Origin: Acidobacteriota bacterium
GTDB lineage: Bacteria; Acidobacteriota; Aminicenantia; UBA2199
DNA: 6,441 nucleotides
Direction: 5' to 3'
Assembly (NCBI GenBank): GCA_028749105.1
Contig: JAQUQF010000101.1
Location: 1 to 6,441 of the forward strand
In this document: one piece after another, positions 1 through 5,002 of the stretch
Layout of the letters: every line of letters starts with the position of its first letter
How positions within the stretch are numbered: the first letter of the stretch is position 1
Made by a program: the position numbers and the translations under genes
The notes under the pieces: model-generated
What the model was told of the DNA's origin: nothing
Seen by the model: only the letters and a program-made list of their open reading frames with translations
Database searches by the model: none

Positions 1-399
1 GGCGCTGCCCCTGGACAGCGTCGCGTCAACGCCCAGCGAGCGGATCGCCTGCACGAGAACCTTGGAAATCAGCATGTAGGACTGGTGCAGGTCATGCTCC
101 TTGAAGAACAGATCCTCGGAGGAGGCCACGGCGTAGGTGATCTCGCGGTGGTGCAGCACGGCCTTGCCGCCGGTGATGCGCCGCACGTACTCGCAGCCGC
201 GGGAGCGCACAAAATCCAGGTCCAGCGCCTTTTGCGCCCGCTGCGAGACGCCGATGGAAAAAGTCGGCCTGGCCCAGGCATAGAGGCGCAGGAAGCCCAG
301 CTTCTTTTCATGGCAGAGGTTGAAGAGGTGCTCATCCCGGGCCATATTTTCCGCAGCCGGGAGCGGTTCCGGCTCGGCCAGCAGGAACCAGGAGGGCAT
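1..399 (-). CDS. Lipoate-protein ligase / octanoyltransferase family protein (BPL/LplA/LipB fold), C-terminus outside window
   Basis: The first 133 residues are visible; the gene runs off the window at position 1. The family attaches lipoate or octanoate to the lipoyl domains of 2-oxoacid dehydrogenases and the glycine cleavage H protein in the cytoplasm. Visible family marks are NMARDE at residues 18-23, PTFSIGVSQ at 45-53 and the substrate-binding stretch RRITGGKAVLHH at 73-84, followed by EITYAVA. The ATG is preferred because it places NMARDE about 18 residues in, as usual for the family. It overlaps the bactofilin stop codon by one base (TAATG) and has only a weak upstream purine stretch, which suggests translational coupling. 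The residues that separate an LplA ligase (catalytic-site lysine) from a LipM transferase (catalytic cysteine) lie beyond the edge, so the exact reaction is unresolved. The family call is firm; the subtype is not. Confidence 0.88.
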   Translation of the reverse strand, partial: MPSWFLLAEPEPLPAAENMARDEHLFNLCHEKKLGFLRLYAWARPTFSIGVSQRAQKALDLDFVRSRGCEYVRRITGGKAVLHHREITYAVASSEDLFFKEHDLHQSYMLISKVLVQAIRSLGVDATLSRGSA

Positions 400-863
400 T
401 ATTTCCCGGACGCTTTCTGGACGCCCTCGCCCTCATGCGGCGGGTGGGTCCCCTGTTTTTCTTCTTGGGACTTGGCCTTGTCCTCGCGCTGCCGCATCTC
501 GATATTGCCCTCGAAAAAGCCGTTGTCGGCGATCACGACGCGCGGGGCATGGATGTTGCCGTGCAGCGTTCCCGCCGGCACGATCTCCACGCGCTGGCTG
601 CCGCGCACGTCACCGATGACCTTGCCCTTGATGATGATGTCGCGGGCATCGATCTCGGCCTCCACGACCCCGTCGCGGCCGATGACCACGCGGTTCTTCA
701 CCGAGATCTTGCCCTGAATTTTCCCCTCGATGAGGATCTCGTCCTCGGAAAAGACCTCACCCTTGACCAGCAGGGTCTTGCCGATGAGCGAGGACTGGTT
801 CGCAGCCGGAGACTGGGCTGGGGTCGGCGCTGCCGGGCCTTTTTTCTGGGTAAATACCGCCAT
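399..863 (-). CDS. Bactofilin (polymer-forming cytoskeletal protein, DUF583)
   Basis: This 154-residue protein has a Pro/Ala-rich, probably disordered N-terminus (about 1-25), a central bactofilin domain (about 26-124) and a charged hydrophilic tail (125-154). The core shows the short, repeating beta-strand pattern of a right-handed beta-helix, with motifs such as GKTLLVKGEVFSEDEILIEG near 28-47, EIDARDIIIKGKVIGDV at 70-86 and HAPRVVIADNGFFEGNI at 105-121. Bactofilins self-assemble into filaments without nucleotide and serve in cell shape, envelope and polarity functions; the specific role here cannot be read. The start at 863 has an AGGAGG four bases upstream. An in-frame ATG at 929 would extend the protein by 22 residues but lies inside the tRNA gene, so it is rejected. 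The gene sits 33 nt after the tRNA and overlaps the next gene by one base. Confidence 0.93.
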   Translation of the reverse strand: MAVFTQKKGPAAPTPAQSPAANQSSLIGKTLLVKGEVFSEDEILIEGKIQGKISVKNRVVIGRDGVVEAEIDARDIIIKGKVIGDVRGSQRVEIVPAGTLHGNIHAPRVVIADNGFFEGNIEMRQREDKAKSQEEKQGTHPPHEGEGVQKASGK

Positions 864-867
864 GGGG

Positions 868-873
868 CCTCCT
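868..873 (-). promoter_or_regulatory. Shine-Dalgarno site of the bactofilin gene
   Basis: AGGAGG lies four bases before the ATG at 863. It decides the start against the longer in-frame ATG at 929, which falls inside the tRNA. Confidence 0.85.
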
Positions 874-890
874 GGGTCAAGCCGGGGAAC

Positions 891-921
891 AAAAAAAGCG
901 GGCAACGGGATTTGAACCCGC
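891..921 (-). terminator. Possible terminator-like element at the tRNA 3' end (alternative hairpin plus T7)
   Basis: Seven T residues on the minus strand (891-897) directly follow the acceptor strand of the tRNA and include its discriminator base. The last 24 nt of the tRNA could form an alternative hairpin in which GCGGG (917-921) pairs with CCCGC (898-902), giving a GC stem followed by a U-run. The stem is only five pairs with a 14-nt loop and competes with the cloverleaf, so termination here is a weak inference. The T-run could also simply be part of the tRNA 3' trailer. Confidence 0.25.
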
Positions 922-968
922 AACACCAAGCTTGGGAAGCTTGTACTCTACCATTGAGCTATGCCCGC
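897..968 (-). tRNA. tRNA-Gly (anticodon CCC)
   Basis: The 72-nt gene folds as a full cloverleaf. The acceptor stem is GCGGGCA with TGCCCGC, the D stem GCTC/GAGT has an AATGGTA loop, and the anticodon stem CAAGC/GCTTG has loop TTCCCAA. The T stem is GCGGG/CCCGT with loop TTCAAAT. Counting the seven-base loop places CCC at positions 34-36 (window 934-936), so it reads GGG glycine codons; the neighbouring TCC register does not fit the stem. The discriminator is T and no CCA is encoded, so a CCA-adding enzyme is needed. It starts 10 nt after the rplQ stop codon, leaving no room for its own promoter unless one lies within rplQ, so cotranscription with the ribosomal operon is likely. Confidence 0.96.
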
Positions 969-978
969 TCGCATTTCA

Positions 979-1413
979 TCACTTGGCCGGCTTCTTCTCT
1001 TTGGTCTTCTTTTCGTTGGTCTTCTTTTCCTTGGCCTTCTTTTCCTTGGGGACGAACTGGAAATCGACGAATTCGATGATGGCCGTTTCGGCGCCGTCGC
1101 CCTTGCGGAAATCGCCGCGGATGATGCGCGTGTAGCCGCCGCGACGGTCCATGAAGCGCGGGGCGACCTCATCGAACAGCTTCTGCACCGTCTGGCGCCG
1201 GAAAAAAAAGGCCAGGGCACGGCGCTTGTCGGCCAGCGTGCCCGACTTGCCCAGGCCGATCATCTTCTCCACGATGGGCTGCACCGCCTTGGCTTTGGCC
1301 AGGGTCGTGGTCACGCGGTTCTTTTCGACCACGCTGGCGGTCAGGTTGCGCAGCAGGGCGCGGCGGTGGGCCGGGTTGCGCCGCAGCTTGTATCCGTCTT
1401 TGCCGTGTCTCAT
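979..1413 (-). CDS. rplQ: Large-subunit ribosomal protein L17 (bL17)
   Basis: This 144-residue protein begins MRHGKDGYKLRRNPAHRRAL, the standard L17 N-terminus, and continues through LLRNLTASVVEKNRVTTTLAKA-type sequence to about residue 121. L17 is a 50S subunit protein near the peptide exit tunnel. The conserved C-terminal block includes GGYTRIIRGDFRKGDGAE at 92-109 and AIIEFVDF at 111-118. Beyond it is a 23-residue Lys/Glu-rich tail made of four five-residue repeats (PKEKK, AKEKK, TNEKK, TKEKK) and PAK. Its Shine-Dalgarno GGAGGAG (1421-1427) lies within the last codons of rpoA, and the gap to rpoA is four bases. It is the last ribosomal protein gene of the alpha operon here, as in most bacteria. 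Confidence 0.98.
   Translation of the reverse strand: MRHGKDGYKLRRNPAHRRALLRNLTASVVEKNRVTTTLAKAKAVQPIVEKMIGLGKSGTLADKRRALAFFFRRQTVQKLFDEVAPRFMDRRGGYTRIIRGDFRKGDGAETAIIEFVDFQFVPKEKKAKEKKTNEKKTKEKKPAK
991..1050 (-). repeat. Four tandem 15-bp repeats within the rplQ 3' end
   Basis: Units at 991-1005, 1006-1020, 1021-1035 and 1036-1050 share the plus-strand pattern CTTCTTTTCCTTGG plus one variable base; the last two are identical over 14 bases. They are in frame and encode a five-residue repeat ending in EKK. Repeat expansion by slippage would add or remove whole units without a frameshift. Confidence 0.9.
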
Positions 1414-1417
1414 GTTG

Positions 1418-2440
1418 CTACTCCTCCATGATCTCGATGGGATTGTCCTTCTTCAGGTATTTTTTCTTGAATTCGGCGCGCAGCGGTTCGGGGAGTCTCT
1501 GGCCCAGGCCCAGATCGAACTCGGTCAGCTTGCTGATGATCTCCTCCAGGGACTTTTTCCCGAAATTCTTGGAGTTGAGCAGCTCGTGCTCGCTCTTCTC
1601 CACCAGCTCGAATATGTAATCGACCCCCAGCCGCTTCAGGCACTTCAAGGCGCGCACCGAAAGGCCCAGGGATTCCACCGTCTTCTCCAGGTATTCGCCC
1701 TTGCTCTCAAAGTCGGCCCCGGGCTCGGGCTCACCGGCCTTGAGCTTGTCCTTGTCCTGATAGTCAAGGAAGACCACCAGGTGGTCGCGCAGGATCTTGC
1801 CGGCGCGGGCCAGCGTGTCCTTGGGCGAGATGCTGCCATTGGTCCAGATCTCGATGACCAGCTTCTCGAAGTCGGTGGTCTTGCCGACACGCGCCGGGGT
1901 CACCGTATAGTTGACCTTCTCCACCGGGTTGAAGTTGGCGTCCACCGGGATATAGTCCACGCTCAGGGCCTCATCGAAGTTCAAATCCGAGAGCTTGAAG
2001 CCGAGGCCGCGCTTGACGATCATCTCCGCCTGGAACTTGGCGCCCTCTTCCATGTAGGCCAGATGGATGTTCTTGTCCAGGATCTCCACGCTGTTGTCGC
2101 ACAGAATGTCGCCGGAGAGGATCTCGCCCGGCCCCTTCTTGTCGATGCGGATCACCTGGCTTTCGTCGCCGTTCAACTTGAGGGGGACCGTCTTCATGTT
2201 CAGGATGATATTCAAAACATCCTCGTAGATGCCGGGAATGATGGAAAATTCGTGCAGCACGCCGTCGATGCGGATGGCGGTGATGGCCGCGCCCTCAATG
2301 AGGGAGAGGAGAACCCGGCGCAGAGCGATGCCCACGGTCATGCCATAGCCGCGCTCGAAGGGTTCGGCGGAAAAACGGCCGTAATTGGGCGTCAGTTCCT
2401 CGATGTCCAACTTGCGGGGTCGCTGGTACTTGAAGTTCAT
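1418..2440 (-). CDS. rpoA: DNA-directed RNA polymerase subunit alpha
   Basis: This 340-residue protein is slightly longer than the E. coli subunit (329). The N-terminal domain (about 1-230) dimerises and anchors beta and beta'; its marks include GYGMTVGIALRRVLLSLIEG at 31-50 and NPVEKVNYTVTPARVG at 171-186. An acidic and Lys-bearing linker (about 228-248) leads to the C-terminal domain (about 250-313), which binds UP-element DNA and activators. There, Arg263, Gly294, Lys296 and Ser297 match E. coli Arg265, Gly296, Lys298 and Ser299, but the position of Asn268 is Lys266. A charged extension, roughly 320-340, follows. The ATG has a strong AAGGAGGG (2445-2452) overlapping the rpsD stop codon, 10 nt after rpsD. 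The position between rpsD and rplQ is canonical. Confidence 0.99.
   Translation of the reverse strand: MNFKYQRPRKLDIEELTPNYGRFSAEPFERGYGMTVGIALRRVLLSLIEGAAITAIRIDGVLHEFSIIPGIYEDVLNIILNMKTVPLKLNGDESQVIRIDKKGPGEILSGDILCDNSVEILDKNIHLAYMEEGAKFQAEMIVKRGLGFKLSDLNFDEALSVDYIPVDANFNPVEKVNYTVTPARVGKTTDFEKLVIEIWTNGSISPKDTLARAGKILRDHLVVFLDYQDKDKLKAGEPEPGADFESKGEYLEKTVESLGLSVRALKCLKRLGVDYIFELVEKSEHELLNSKNFGKKSLEEIISKLTEFDLGLGQRLPEPLRAEFKKKYLKKDNPIEIMEE
1421..1427 (-). promoter_or_regulatory. Shine-Dalgarno site of rplQ inside rpoA
   Basis: GGAGGAG encodes the final Met-Glu-Glu region of alpha and lies seven bases before the rplQ ATG, just ahead of the rpoA TAG stop. Confidence 0.85.
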
Positions 2441-2444
2441 GGTT

Positions 2445-2453
2445 CCCTCCTTA
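2445..2453 (-). promoter_or_regulatory. Shine-Dalgarno site of rpoA overlapping the rpsD stop
   Basis: TAAGGAGGG joins the rpsD stop codon to the rpoA ribosome-binding site; four bases separate it from the ATG at 2440. Confidence 0.87.
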
Positions 2454-3086
2454 TTTCGAATACAATTCGACGATCAGGCGCTCTTCGATCTCCTTCAGGG
2501 AAACATCGTCACGCGTGGGCAGAGCATTGACCTTGGCGCTGAGGTTGGCGCCGTCCAGGATGAGCCAACCGGGGACTTCGACCAGGCCCTTGACGTCCTC
2601 GAGCATGGCCTTGACGTTCTCGGCAGCCTTCTTCTTCTCGCGAAAGCTGATCTGGTCGTTCAAGGCGACGGTATAGGACGGGACGTTCACGTTCTTGCCG
2701 TTCACGGCGAAGAAACCGTGGCGAATCATCTGCCGGGCATGGTTGCGGGAGTAGGCGAAGTTCAGCCGGTAGACCACGTTGTCCAGGCGCATTTCCAGGC
2801 TGCGCAGCAGGTTCTCGCCGGTGATGCCCTTCTTCTGGGAGGCGGCGGCGAACACATTGCGGAACTGCTGCTCGCCCACGCCGTAGAACCTCTTCACCTT
2901 CTGCTTTTCACGCAGCTGGTTCTTGTAGTGCGACTTGCGGAAATTGACCCGCGCCCCCCTCATGCCGGGGGGATAGTTCTTCTTTTCCACGGCGCAGCGG
3001 TCGCTCAGGCAGCGCTTGCCCTTGAGGAACAGCTTCTTGCCTTCGGCGCGGCATAACCGGCACATCGATCCTGTATATTTTCCCAC
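2451..3086 (-). CDS. rpsD: Small-subunit ribosomal protein S4 (uS4), zinc-binding form
   Basis: This 211-residue protein is a primary 16S rRNA binder that nucleates 30S assembly. Its N-terminal domain carries Cys9-X2-Cys12-X13-Cys26-X4-Cys31, the zinc-ligand spacing known from Thermus S4; E. coli S4 lacks it. The S4 RNA-binding domain (about 98-162) shows LEMRLDNVVYRLNFAYSRNH, and the C-terminus holds the canonical LPTRDDVSLKEIEERLIVEL block. It starts with GTG: the N-terminus GKYTGSMCRLC fits the family, and AAGGAGG (3094-3100) lies seven bases upstream and overlaps the rpsK stop codon. In E. coli, S4 represses translation of the alpha operon through a leader structure before rpsM. Here rpmJ abuts rpsM, so that arrangement cannot exist in the same form. 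Confidence 0.98.
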   Translation of the reverse strand: MGKYTGSMCRLCRAEGKKLFLKGKRCLSDRCAVEKKNYPPGMRGARVNFRKSHYKNQLREKQKVKRFYGVGEQQFRNVFAAASQKKGITGENLLRSLEMRLDNVVYRLNFAYSRNHARQMIRHGFFAVNGKNVNVPSYTVALNDQISFREKKKAAENVKAMLEDVKGLVEVPGWLILDGANLSAKVNALPTRDDVSLKEIEERLIVELYSK

Positions 3087-3093
3087 TGGTTTT

Positions 3094-3101
3094 CCTCCTT
3101 A
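3094..3101 (-). promoter_or_regulatory. Shine-Dalgarno site of rpsD overlapping the rpsK stop
   Basis: TAAGGAGG combines the rpsK stop codon with the binding site and supports the GTG start of rpsD at 3086 with seven-base spacing. Confidence 0.87.
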
Positions 3102-3494
3102 CACGCGCCGCTTCTTGGGCGGACGGCAGCCGTTGTGCGGAATGGGGGTGACATCCTTGATGGAGCGCACCTGGAGCGGCGTGCTGCCGATGGAGCGGAT
3201 GGCGCTTTCGCGGCCGGCTCCCGGCCCTTTGACGCGGACATCCAGCGTGCGCAGGCCGAAGTTCTCGGCCTCCTTCAGCGCCTTCTCGGCCGCCAGCTGG
3301 GCGGCGAAGGGCGTGGACTTGCGCGAGCCCTTGAACCCCACCATGCCTCCCGAAGCCCAGGTCAGCACTTTGCCCTCGGTGTCGGTGATGGTGATGATCG
3401 TGTTGTTGAAGGTCGAGTGAATGAACATGATCCCGTGCGTGATGACCTTGCGGTCCTTCTTCTTGGTCTTGCTGTTGCTTTTTCTAGTTGCCAT
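3099..3494 (-). CDS. rpsK: Small-subunit ribosomal protein S11 (uS11)
   Basis: This 131-residue protein is of typical length. S11 sits on the 30S platform and helps shape the mRNA exit (Shine-Dalgarno) region. It has the basic N-terminus (KSNSKTKKKDRK), GIMFIHSTFNNTIITITD at 21-38, the GPGAGRE loop at 90-96 followed by SAIRSI, and the nearly invariant C-terminus TPIPHNGCRPPKKRRV at 116-131. The ATG at 3494 has GGGAGG six bases upstream, inside a TAAGGGAGG that contains the rpsM stop. The gap to rpsM is 12 nt and to rpsD 12 nt. The order rpsM-rpsK-rpsD is canonical. Nothing unusual is seen. Confidence 0.99.
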   Translation of the reverse strand: MATRKSNSKTKKKDRKVITHGIMFIHSTFNNTIITITDTEGKVLTWASGGMVGFKGSRKSTPFAAQLAAEKALKEAENFGLRTLDVRVKGPGAGRESAIRSIGSTPLQVRSIKDVTPIPHNGCRPPKKRRV

Positions 3495-3500
3495 CGGCGG

Positions 3501-3509
3501 CCTCCCTTA
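3501..3509 (-). promoter_or_regulatory. Shine-Dalgarno site of rpsK overlapping the rpsM stop
   Basis: TAAGGGAGG contains the rpsM stop codon and lies six bases before the rpsK ATG at 3494. Confidence 0.83.
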
Positions 3510-3875
3510 TTTCTTCTTCTTGATCATGGAGCCGCGGGGACCCTTGCGCGTGCGCGCGTTGGTCTTGGTGCGCTGGCCCCTCACCGGCAGCCCTTTCTTG
3601 TGGCGGCGGCCGCGATGGCAATTGATGTCCATCAACCGCTTGATATCGGTGTTGACTTTCTTCTTCAGGTCGCCCTCGACCAATTCTTCCGACTCGATAT
3701 GCTTGCGGATGCGGTTCAGCTCCTCGGGACTCAGGTCCTTGACCTTCTTGTTCAGGTCCACCTTGACGATGTCCAGGATGGCCCTGGACCGGGGGCGACC
3801 GATGCCGAAGATGTAGGTCAGGCCGACCTCCACCCGTTTCTGACTGGGGATTTCAATTCCGGCGATTCTAGCCAC
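3507..3875 (-). CDS. rpsM: Small-subunit ribosomal protein S13 (uS13)
   Basis: This 122-residue protein is of usual length. S13 is a 30S head protein that contacts the 50S subunit and P-site tRNA. It begins with the near-universal ARIAGIEIPSQKRVEVGLTY, has the helix-hairpin-helix sequence YIFGIGRPRS at 21-30, and the basic tail RGRRHKKGLPVRGQRT at 88-103 then KTNARTRKGPRG at 104-115. It ends with SMIKKKK rather than the more common GPRKTVAGKKK-like ending. The start is GTG; AAGGAGG lies four bases upstream, and the ARIAG N-terminus fixes it. The upstream gap to rpmJ is nine bases, so there is no space for a separate regulatory leader of the type found before E. coli rpsM. Confidence 0.99.
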   Translation of the reverse strand: MARIAGIEIPSQKRVEVGLTYIFGIGRPRSRAILDIVKVDLNKKVKDLSPEELNRIRKHIESEELVEGDLKKKVNTDIKRLMDINCHRGRRHKKGLPVRGQRTKTNARTRKGPRGSMIKKKK

Positions 3876-3879
3876 GTTG

Positions 3880-3887
3880 CCTCCTTA
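3880..3887 (-). promoter_or_regulatory. Shine-Dalgarno site of rpsM overlapping the rpmJ stop
   Basis: TAAGGAGG includes the rpmJ stop codon and decides the GTG start of rpsM at 3875, with four-base spacing. Confidence 0.87.
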
Positions 3888-3998
3888 TCCTTGCCGTTGC
3901 TTGTGCTTGGCGTCCTTGCAGATCACCCGCACCACGCCCTTGCGCTTGATTACTTTGCATTTATTGCAGATTTTCTTGACAGATGCTCTTACTTTCAT
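3885..3998 (-). CDS. rpmJ: Large-subunit ribosomal protein L36 (bL36), zinc-binding form
   Basis: This 37-residue protein, exactly the usual length, is among the smallest ribosomal proteins and is easy to miss. It reads MKVRASVKKICNKCKVIKRK at the start and ends with DAKHKQRQG. The zinc-ribbon ligands Cys11, Cys14, Cys27 and His32 are all present, so it is the zinc-containing form. L36 binds 23S rRNA in the 50S subunit. The ATG at 3998 has TAGGAGG five bases upstream, which includes the infA stop codon. It lies nine bases after infA and nine before rpsM, the standard location between infA and rpsM. Confidence 0.98.
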   Translation of the reverse strand: MKVRASVKKICNKCKVIKRKGVVRVICKDAKHKQRQG

Positions 3999-4003
3999 CT
4001 GTT

Positions 4004-4010
4004 CCTCCTA
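4004..4010 (-). promoter_or_regulatory. Shine-Dalgarno site of rpmJ overlapping the infA stop
   Basis: TAGGAGG contains the infA TAG stop and lies five bases before the rpmJ ATG at 3998. Confidence 0.85.
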
Positions 4011-4235
4011 TTTGAATCTATAGATGATCCGGCCGCGGGTGATGTCGTAGGGCGACACCTCCAGCAGGATCTTGTCTCCGGGCAGTATGCGGATGTTGTT
4101 CTTGCGCATCTTGCCCGAGGGGTGGGCCGTGATGCGATGGTGCGACGTGTCCAGCTCGACAAGGAACATGGCGTTGGGCAGCGACTCCAGGATGACGCCC
4201 TTGACTTCGATGACATCTTTCTCCTTGTTGGCCAT
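4008..4235 (-). CDS. infA: Translation initiation factor IF-1
   Basis: This 75-residue protein is slightly longer than the usual 72. IF-1 is a single S1/OB-fold domain that occupies the 30S A site and assists IF-2 and IF-3 during initiation. Family marks are DVIEVKGVILESLPNAMFLV at 7-26, SGKMRKNNIRILPGDKILLE at 40-59 and SPYDITRGRIIYR at 61-73. Two local differences from the E. coli protein are seen: the loop before TAH is one residue longer (DTSHHRITAH against ENGHVVTAH), and the HISGK segment is HPSGK. The ATG overlaps the map stop codon (TGATG), with GAGG five bases upstream. Its location between map and rpmJ is canonical for many bacteria outside the enterics. Confidence 0.98.
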   Translation of the reverse strand: MANKEKDVIEVKGVILESLPNAMFLVELDTSHHRITAHPSGKMRKNNIRILPGDKILLEVSPYDITRGRIIYRFK

Positions 4236-5002
4236 CAGCACCTCGTCAGGATCTCGGGGCCGTTGTCGGTCAGGGCCACCGTGTGCTCGTAGTGCGCGGA
4301 CAGGCTGCCGTCCCCGGTGACGACCGTCCAGCCGTCCTCCAGTGTGCATACTTCCCAGGAACCGGCGTTGATCATGGGCTCGATGGCCAGGGTCATGCGG
4401 CTTTTCAACCGCGGGCCGCGCCGGCCGTCGTAGTAGTTCAGGATCTGCGGGTCTTCGTGCATGTTGCGGCCGATGCCGTGACCCGAAAGGTCGCGCACAA
4501 CGGAAAAGCCCGCCGCGCGCACGCAGCCATCGACGGCCTTGGCGATGTCGCCCAGGTGATTGCCGGATTGCGCCGCCTCGATGCCCAGCCGCAGGGATTC
4601 CCGGCACGTCTCCATCAGGCGGCGGGCCTGGGGCGTGACGCTGCCCACGGCGTAGGTGCGGGCGCCGTCGCCGTTGTACCCCTGGCAAATGACGCCCACG
4701 TCGATGCCGATGATGTCACCCTCGCTCAGCACGGTCGCGGCCGAGGGGATGCCGTGCACCACCTCCTGGTTGACCGAGGTGCACAGCGTGGCCGGGAAGG
4801 GGCGGGCGCCGTTGCGGCCGCCATAGCCCTTGAAGGAGGGCAGGCCCTTGAGCCCGGTGATGCGCTCTTCGGCCCAGCTGTCCAGCTCCAGGGTGGTGAC
4901 CCCGGGGCGGATCCTTGCCGCGATCTCTTCCAGGATAATGGCGACGATGCGGTTGGCTTCGCGCATCAATTCCAGCTCGCGGTCGGTTTTCAGCAGGATC
5001 AT
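4235..5002 (-). CDS. map: Methionine aminopeptidase, type I
   Basis: This 255-residue cytoplasmic metalloenzyme removes the initiator methionine from nascent proteins whose second residue is small. All catalytic residues align with E. coli Map at a constant offset of four: His83, Asp101, Asp112, His175, His182, Glu208, Trp225 and Glu239. The dimetal ligands Asp101, Asp112, His175, Glu208 and Glu239 are thus complete. There is no N-terminal zinc-finger extension, so it is the short bacterial type. A six-residue insertion (RNGARP, residues 63-68) lies before the FPATLCTSVN segment. The start overlaps the adk stop by four bases (ATGA), with AAGGGG eight bases upstream. A longer in-frame reading upstream to 5683 would overlap all of adk and is rejected. 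The stop overlaps infA by one base. Confidence 0.98.
   Translation of the reverse strand: MILLKTDRELELMREANRIVAIILEEIAARIRPGVTTLELDSWAEERITGLKGLPSFKGYGGRNGARPFPATLCTSVNQEVVHGIPSAATVLSEGDIIGIDVGVICQGYNGDGARTYAVGSVTPQARRLMETCRESLRLGIEAAQSGNHLGDIAKAVDGCVRAAGFSVVRDLSGHGIGRNMHEDPQILNYYDGRRGPRLKSRMTLAIEPMINAGSWEVCTLEDGWTVVTGDGSLSAHYEHTVALTDNGPEILTRC

Noticed and set aside
399..929. Longer bactofilin beginning at the ATG at 929
   Set aside because: This start lies inside tRNA-Gly, and the extra 22 residues are not bactofilin-like. The ATG at 863 has an AGGAGG site.
934..936. Reading the tRNA anticodon as TCC
   Set aside because: With stem CAAGC/GCTTG the seven-base loop is TTCCCAA, which puts CCC at positions 34-36. 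The TCC register would shift the loop off the stem.
435..1079. A 214-codon plus-strand open frame across the bactofilin gene and the tRNA
   Set aside because: It runs through the tRNA gene in antisense and overlaps the bactofilin in a mirrored frame; its composition is that of a shadow frame.
1151..2530. A 459-codon open frame on the plus strand opposite rplQ and rpoA
   Set aside because: It is an antisense shadow of two highly conserved genes in GC-rich DNA; its translation shows repetitive low-complexity composition and no recognisable domain.
3876..3884. An E. coli-style S4-responsive leader pseudoknot before rpsM
   Set aside because: Only nine bases separate rpmJ and rpsM, and they are taken by the stop codon-linked Shine-Dalgarno site, so no leader structure of that kind fits.
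3135..4292. A 385-codon open frame on the plus strand opposite rpsK, rpsM, rpmJ and infA
   Set aside because: It crosses four unmistakable ribosomal or initiation factor genes on the other strand and resembles no family I know; it is best explained by the codon bias of the minus-strand genes.
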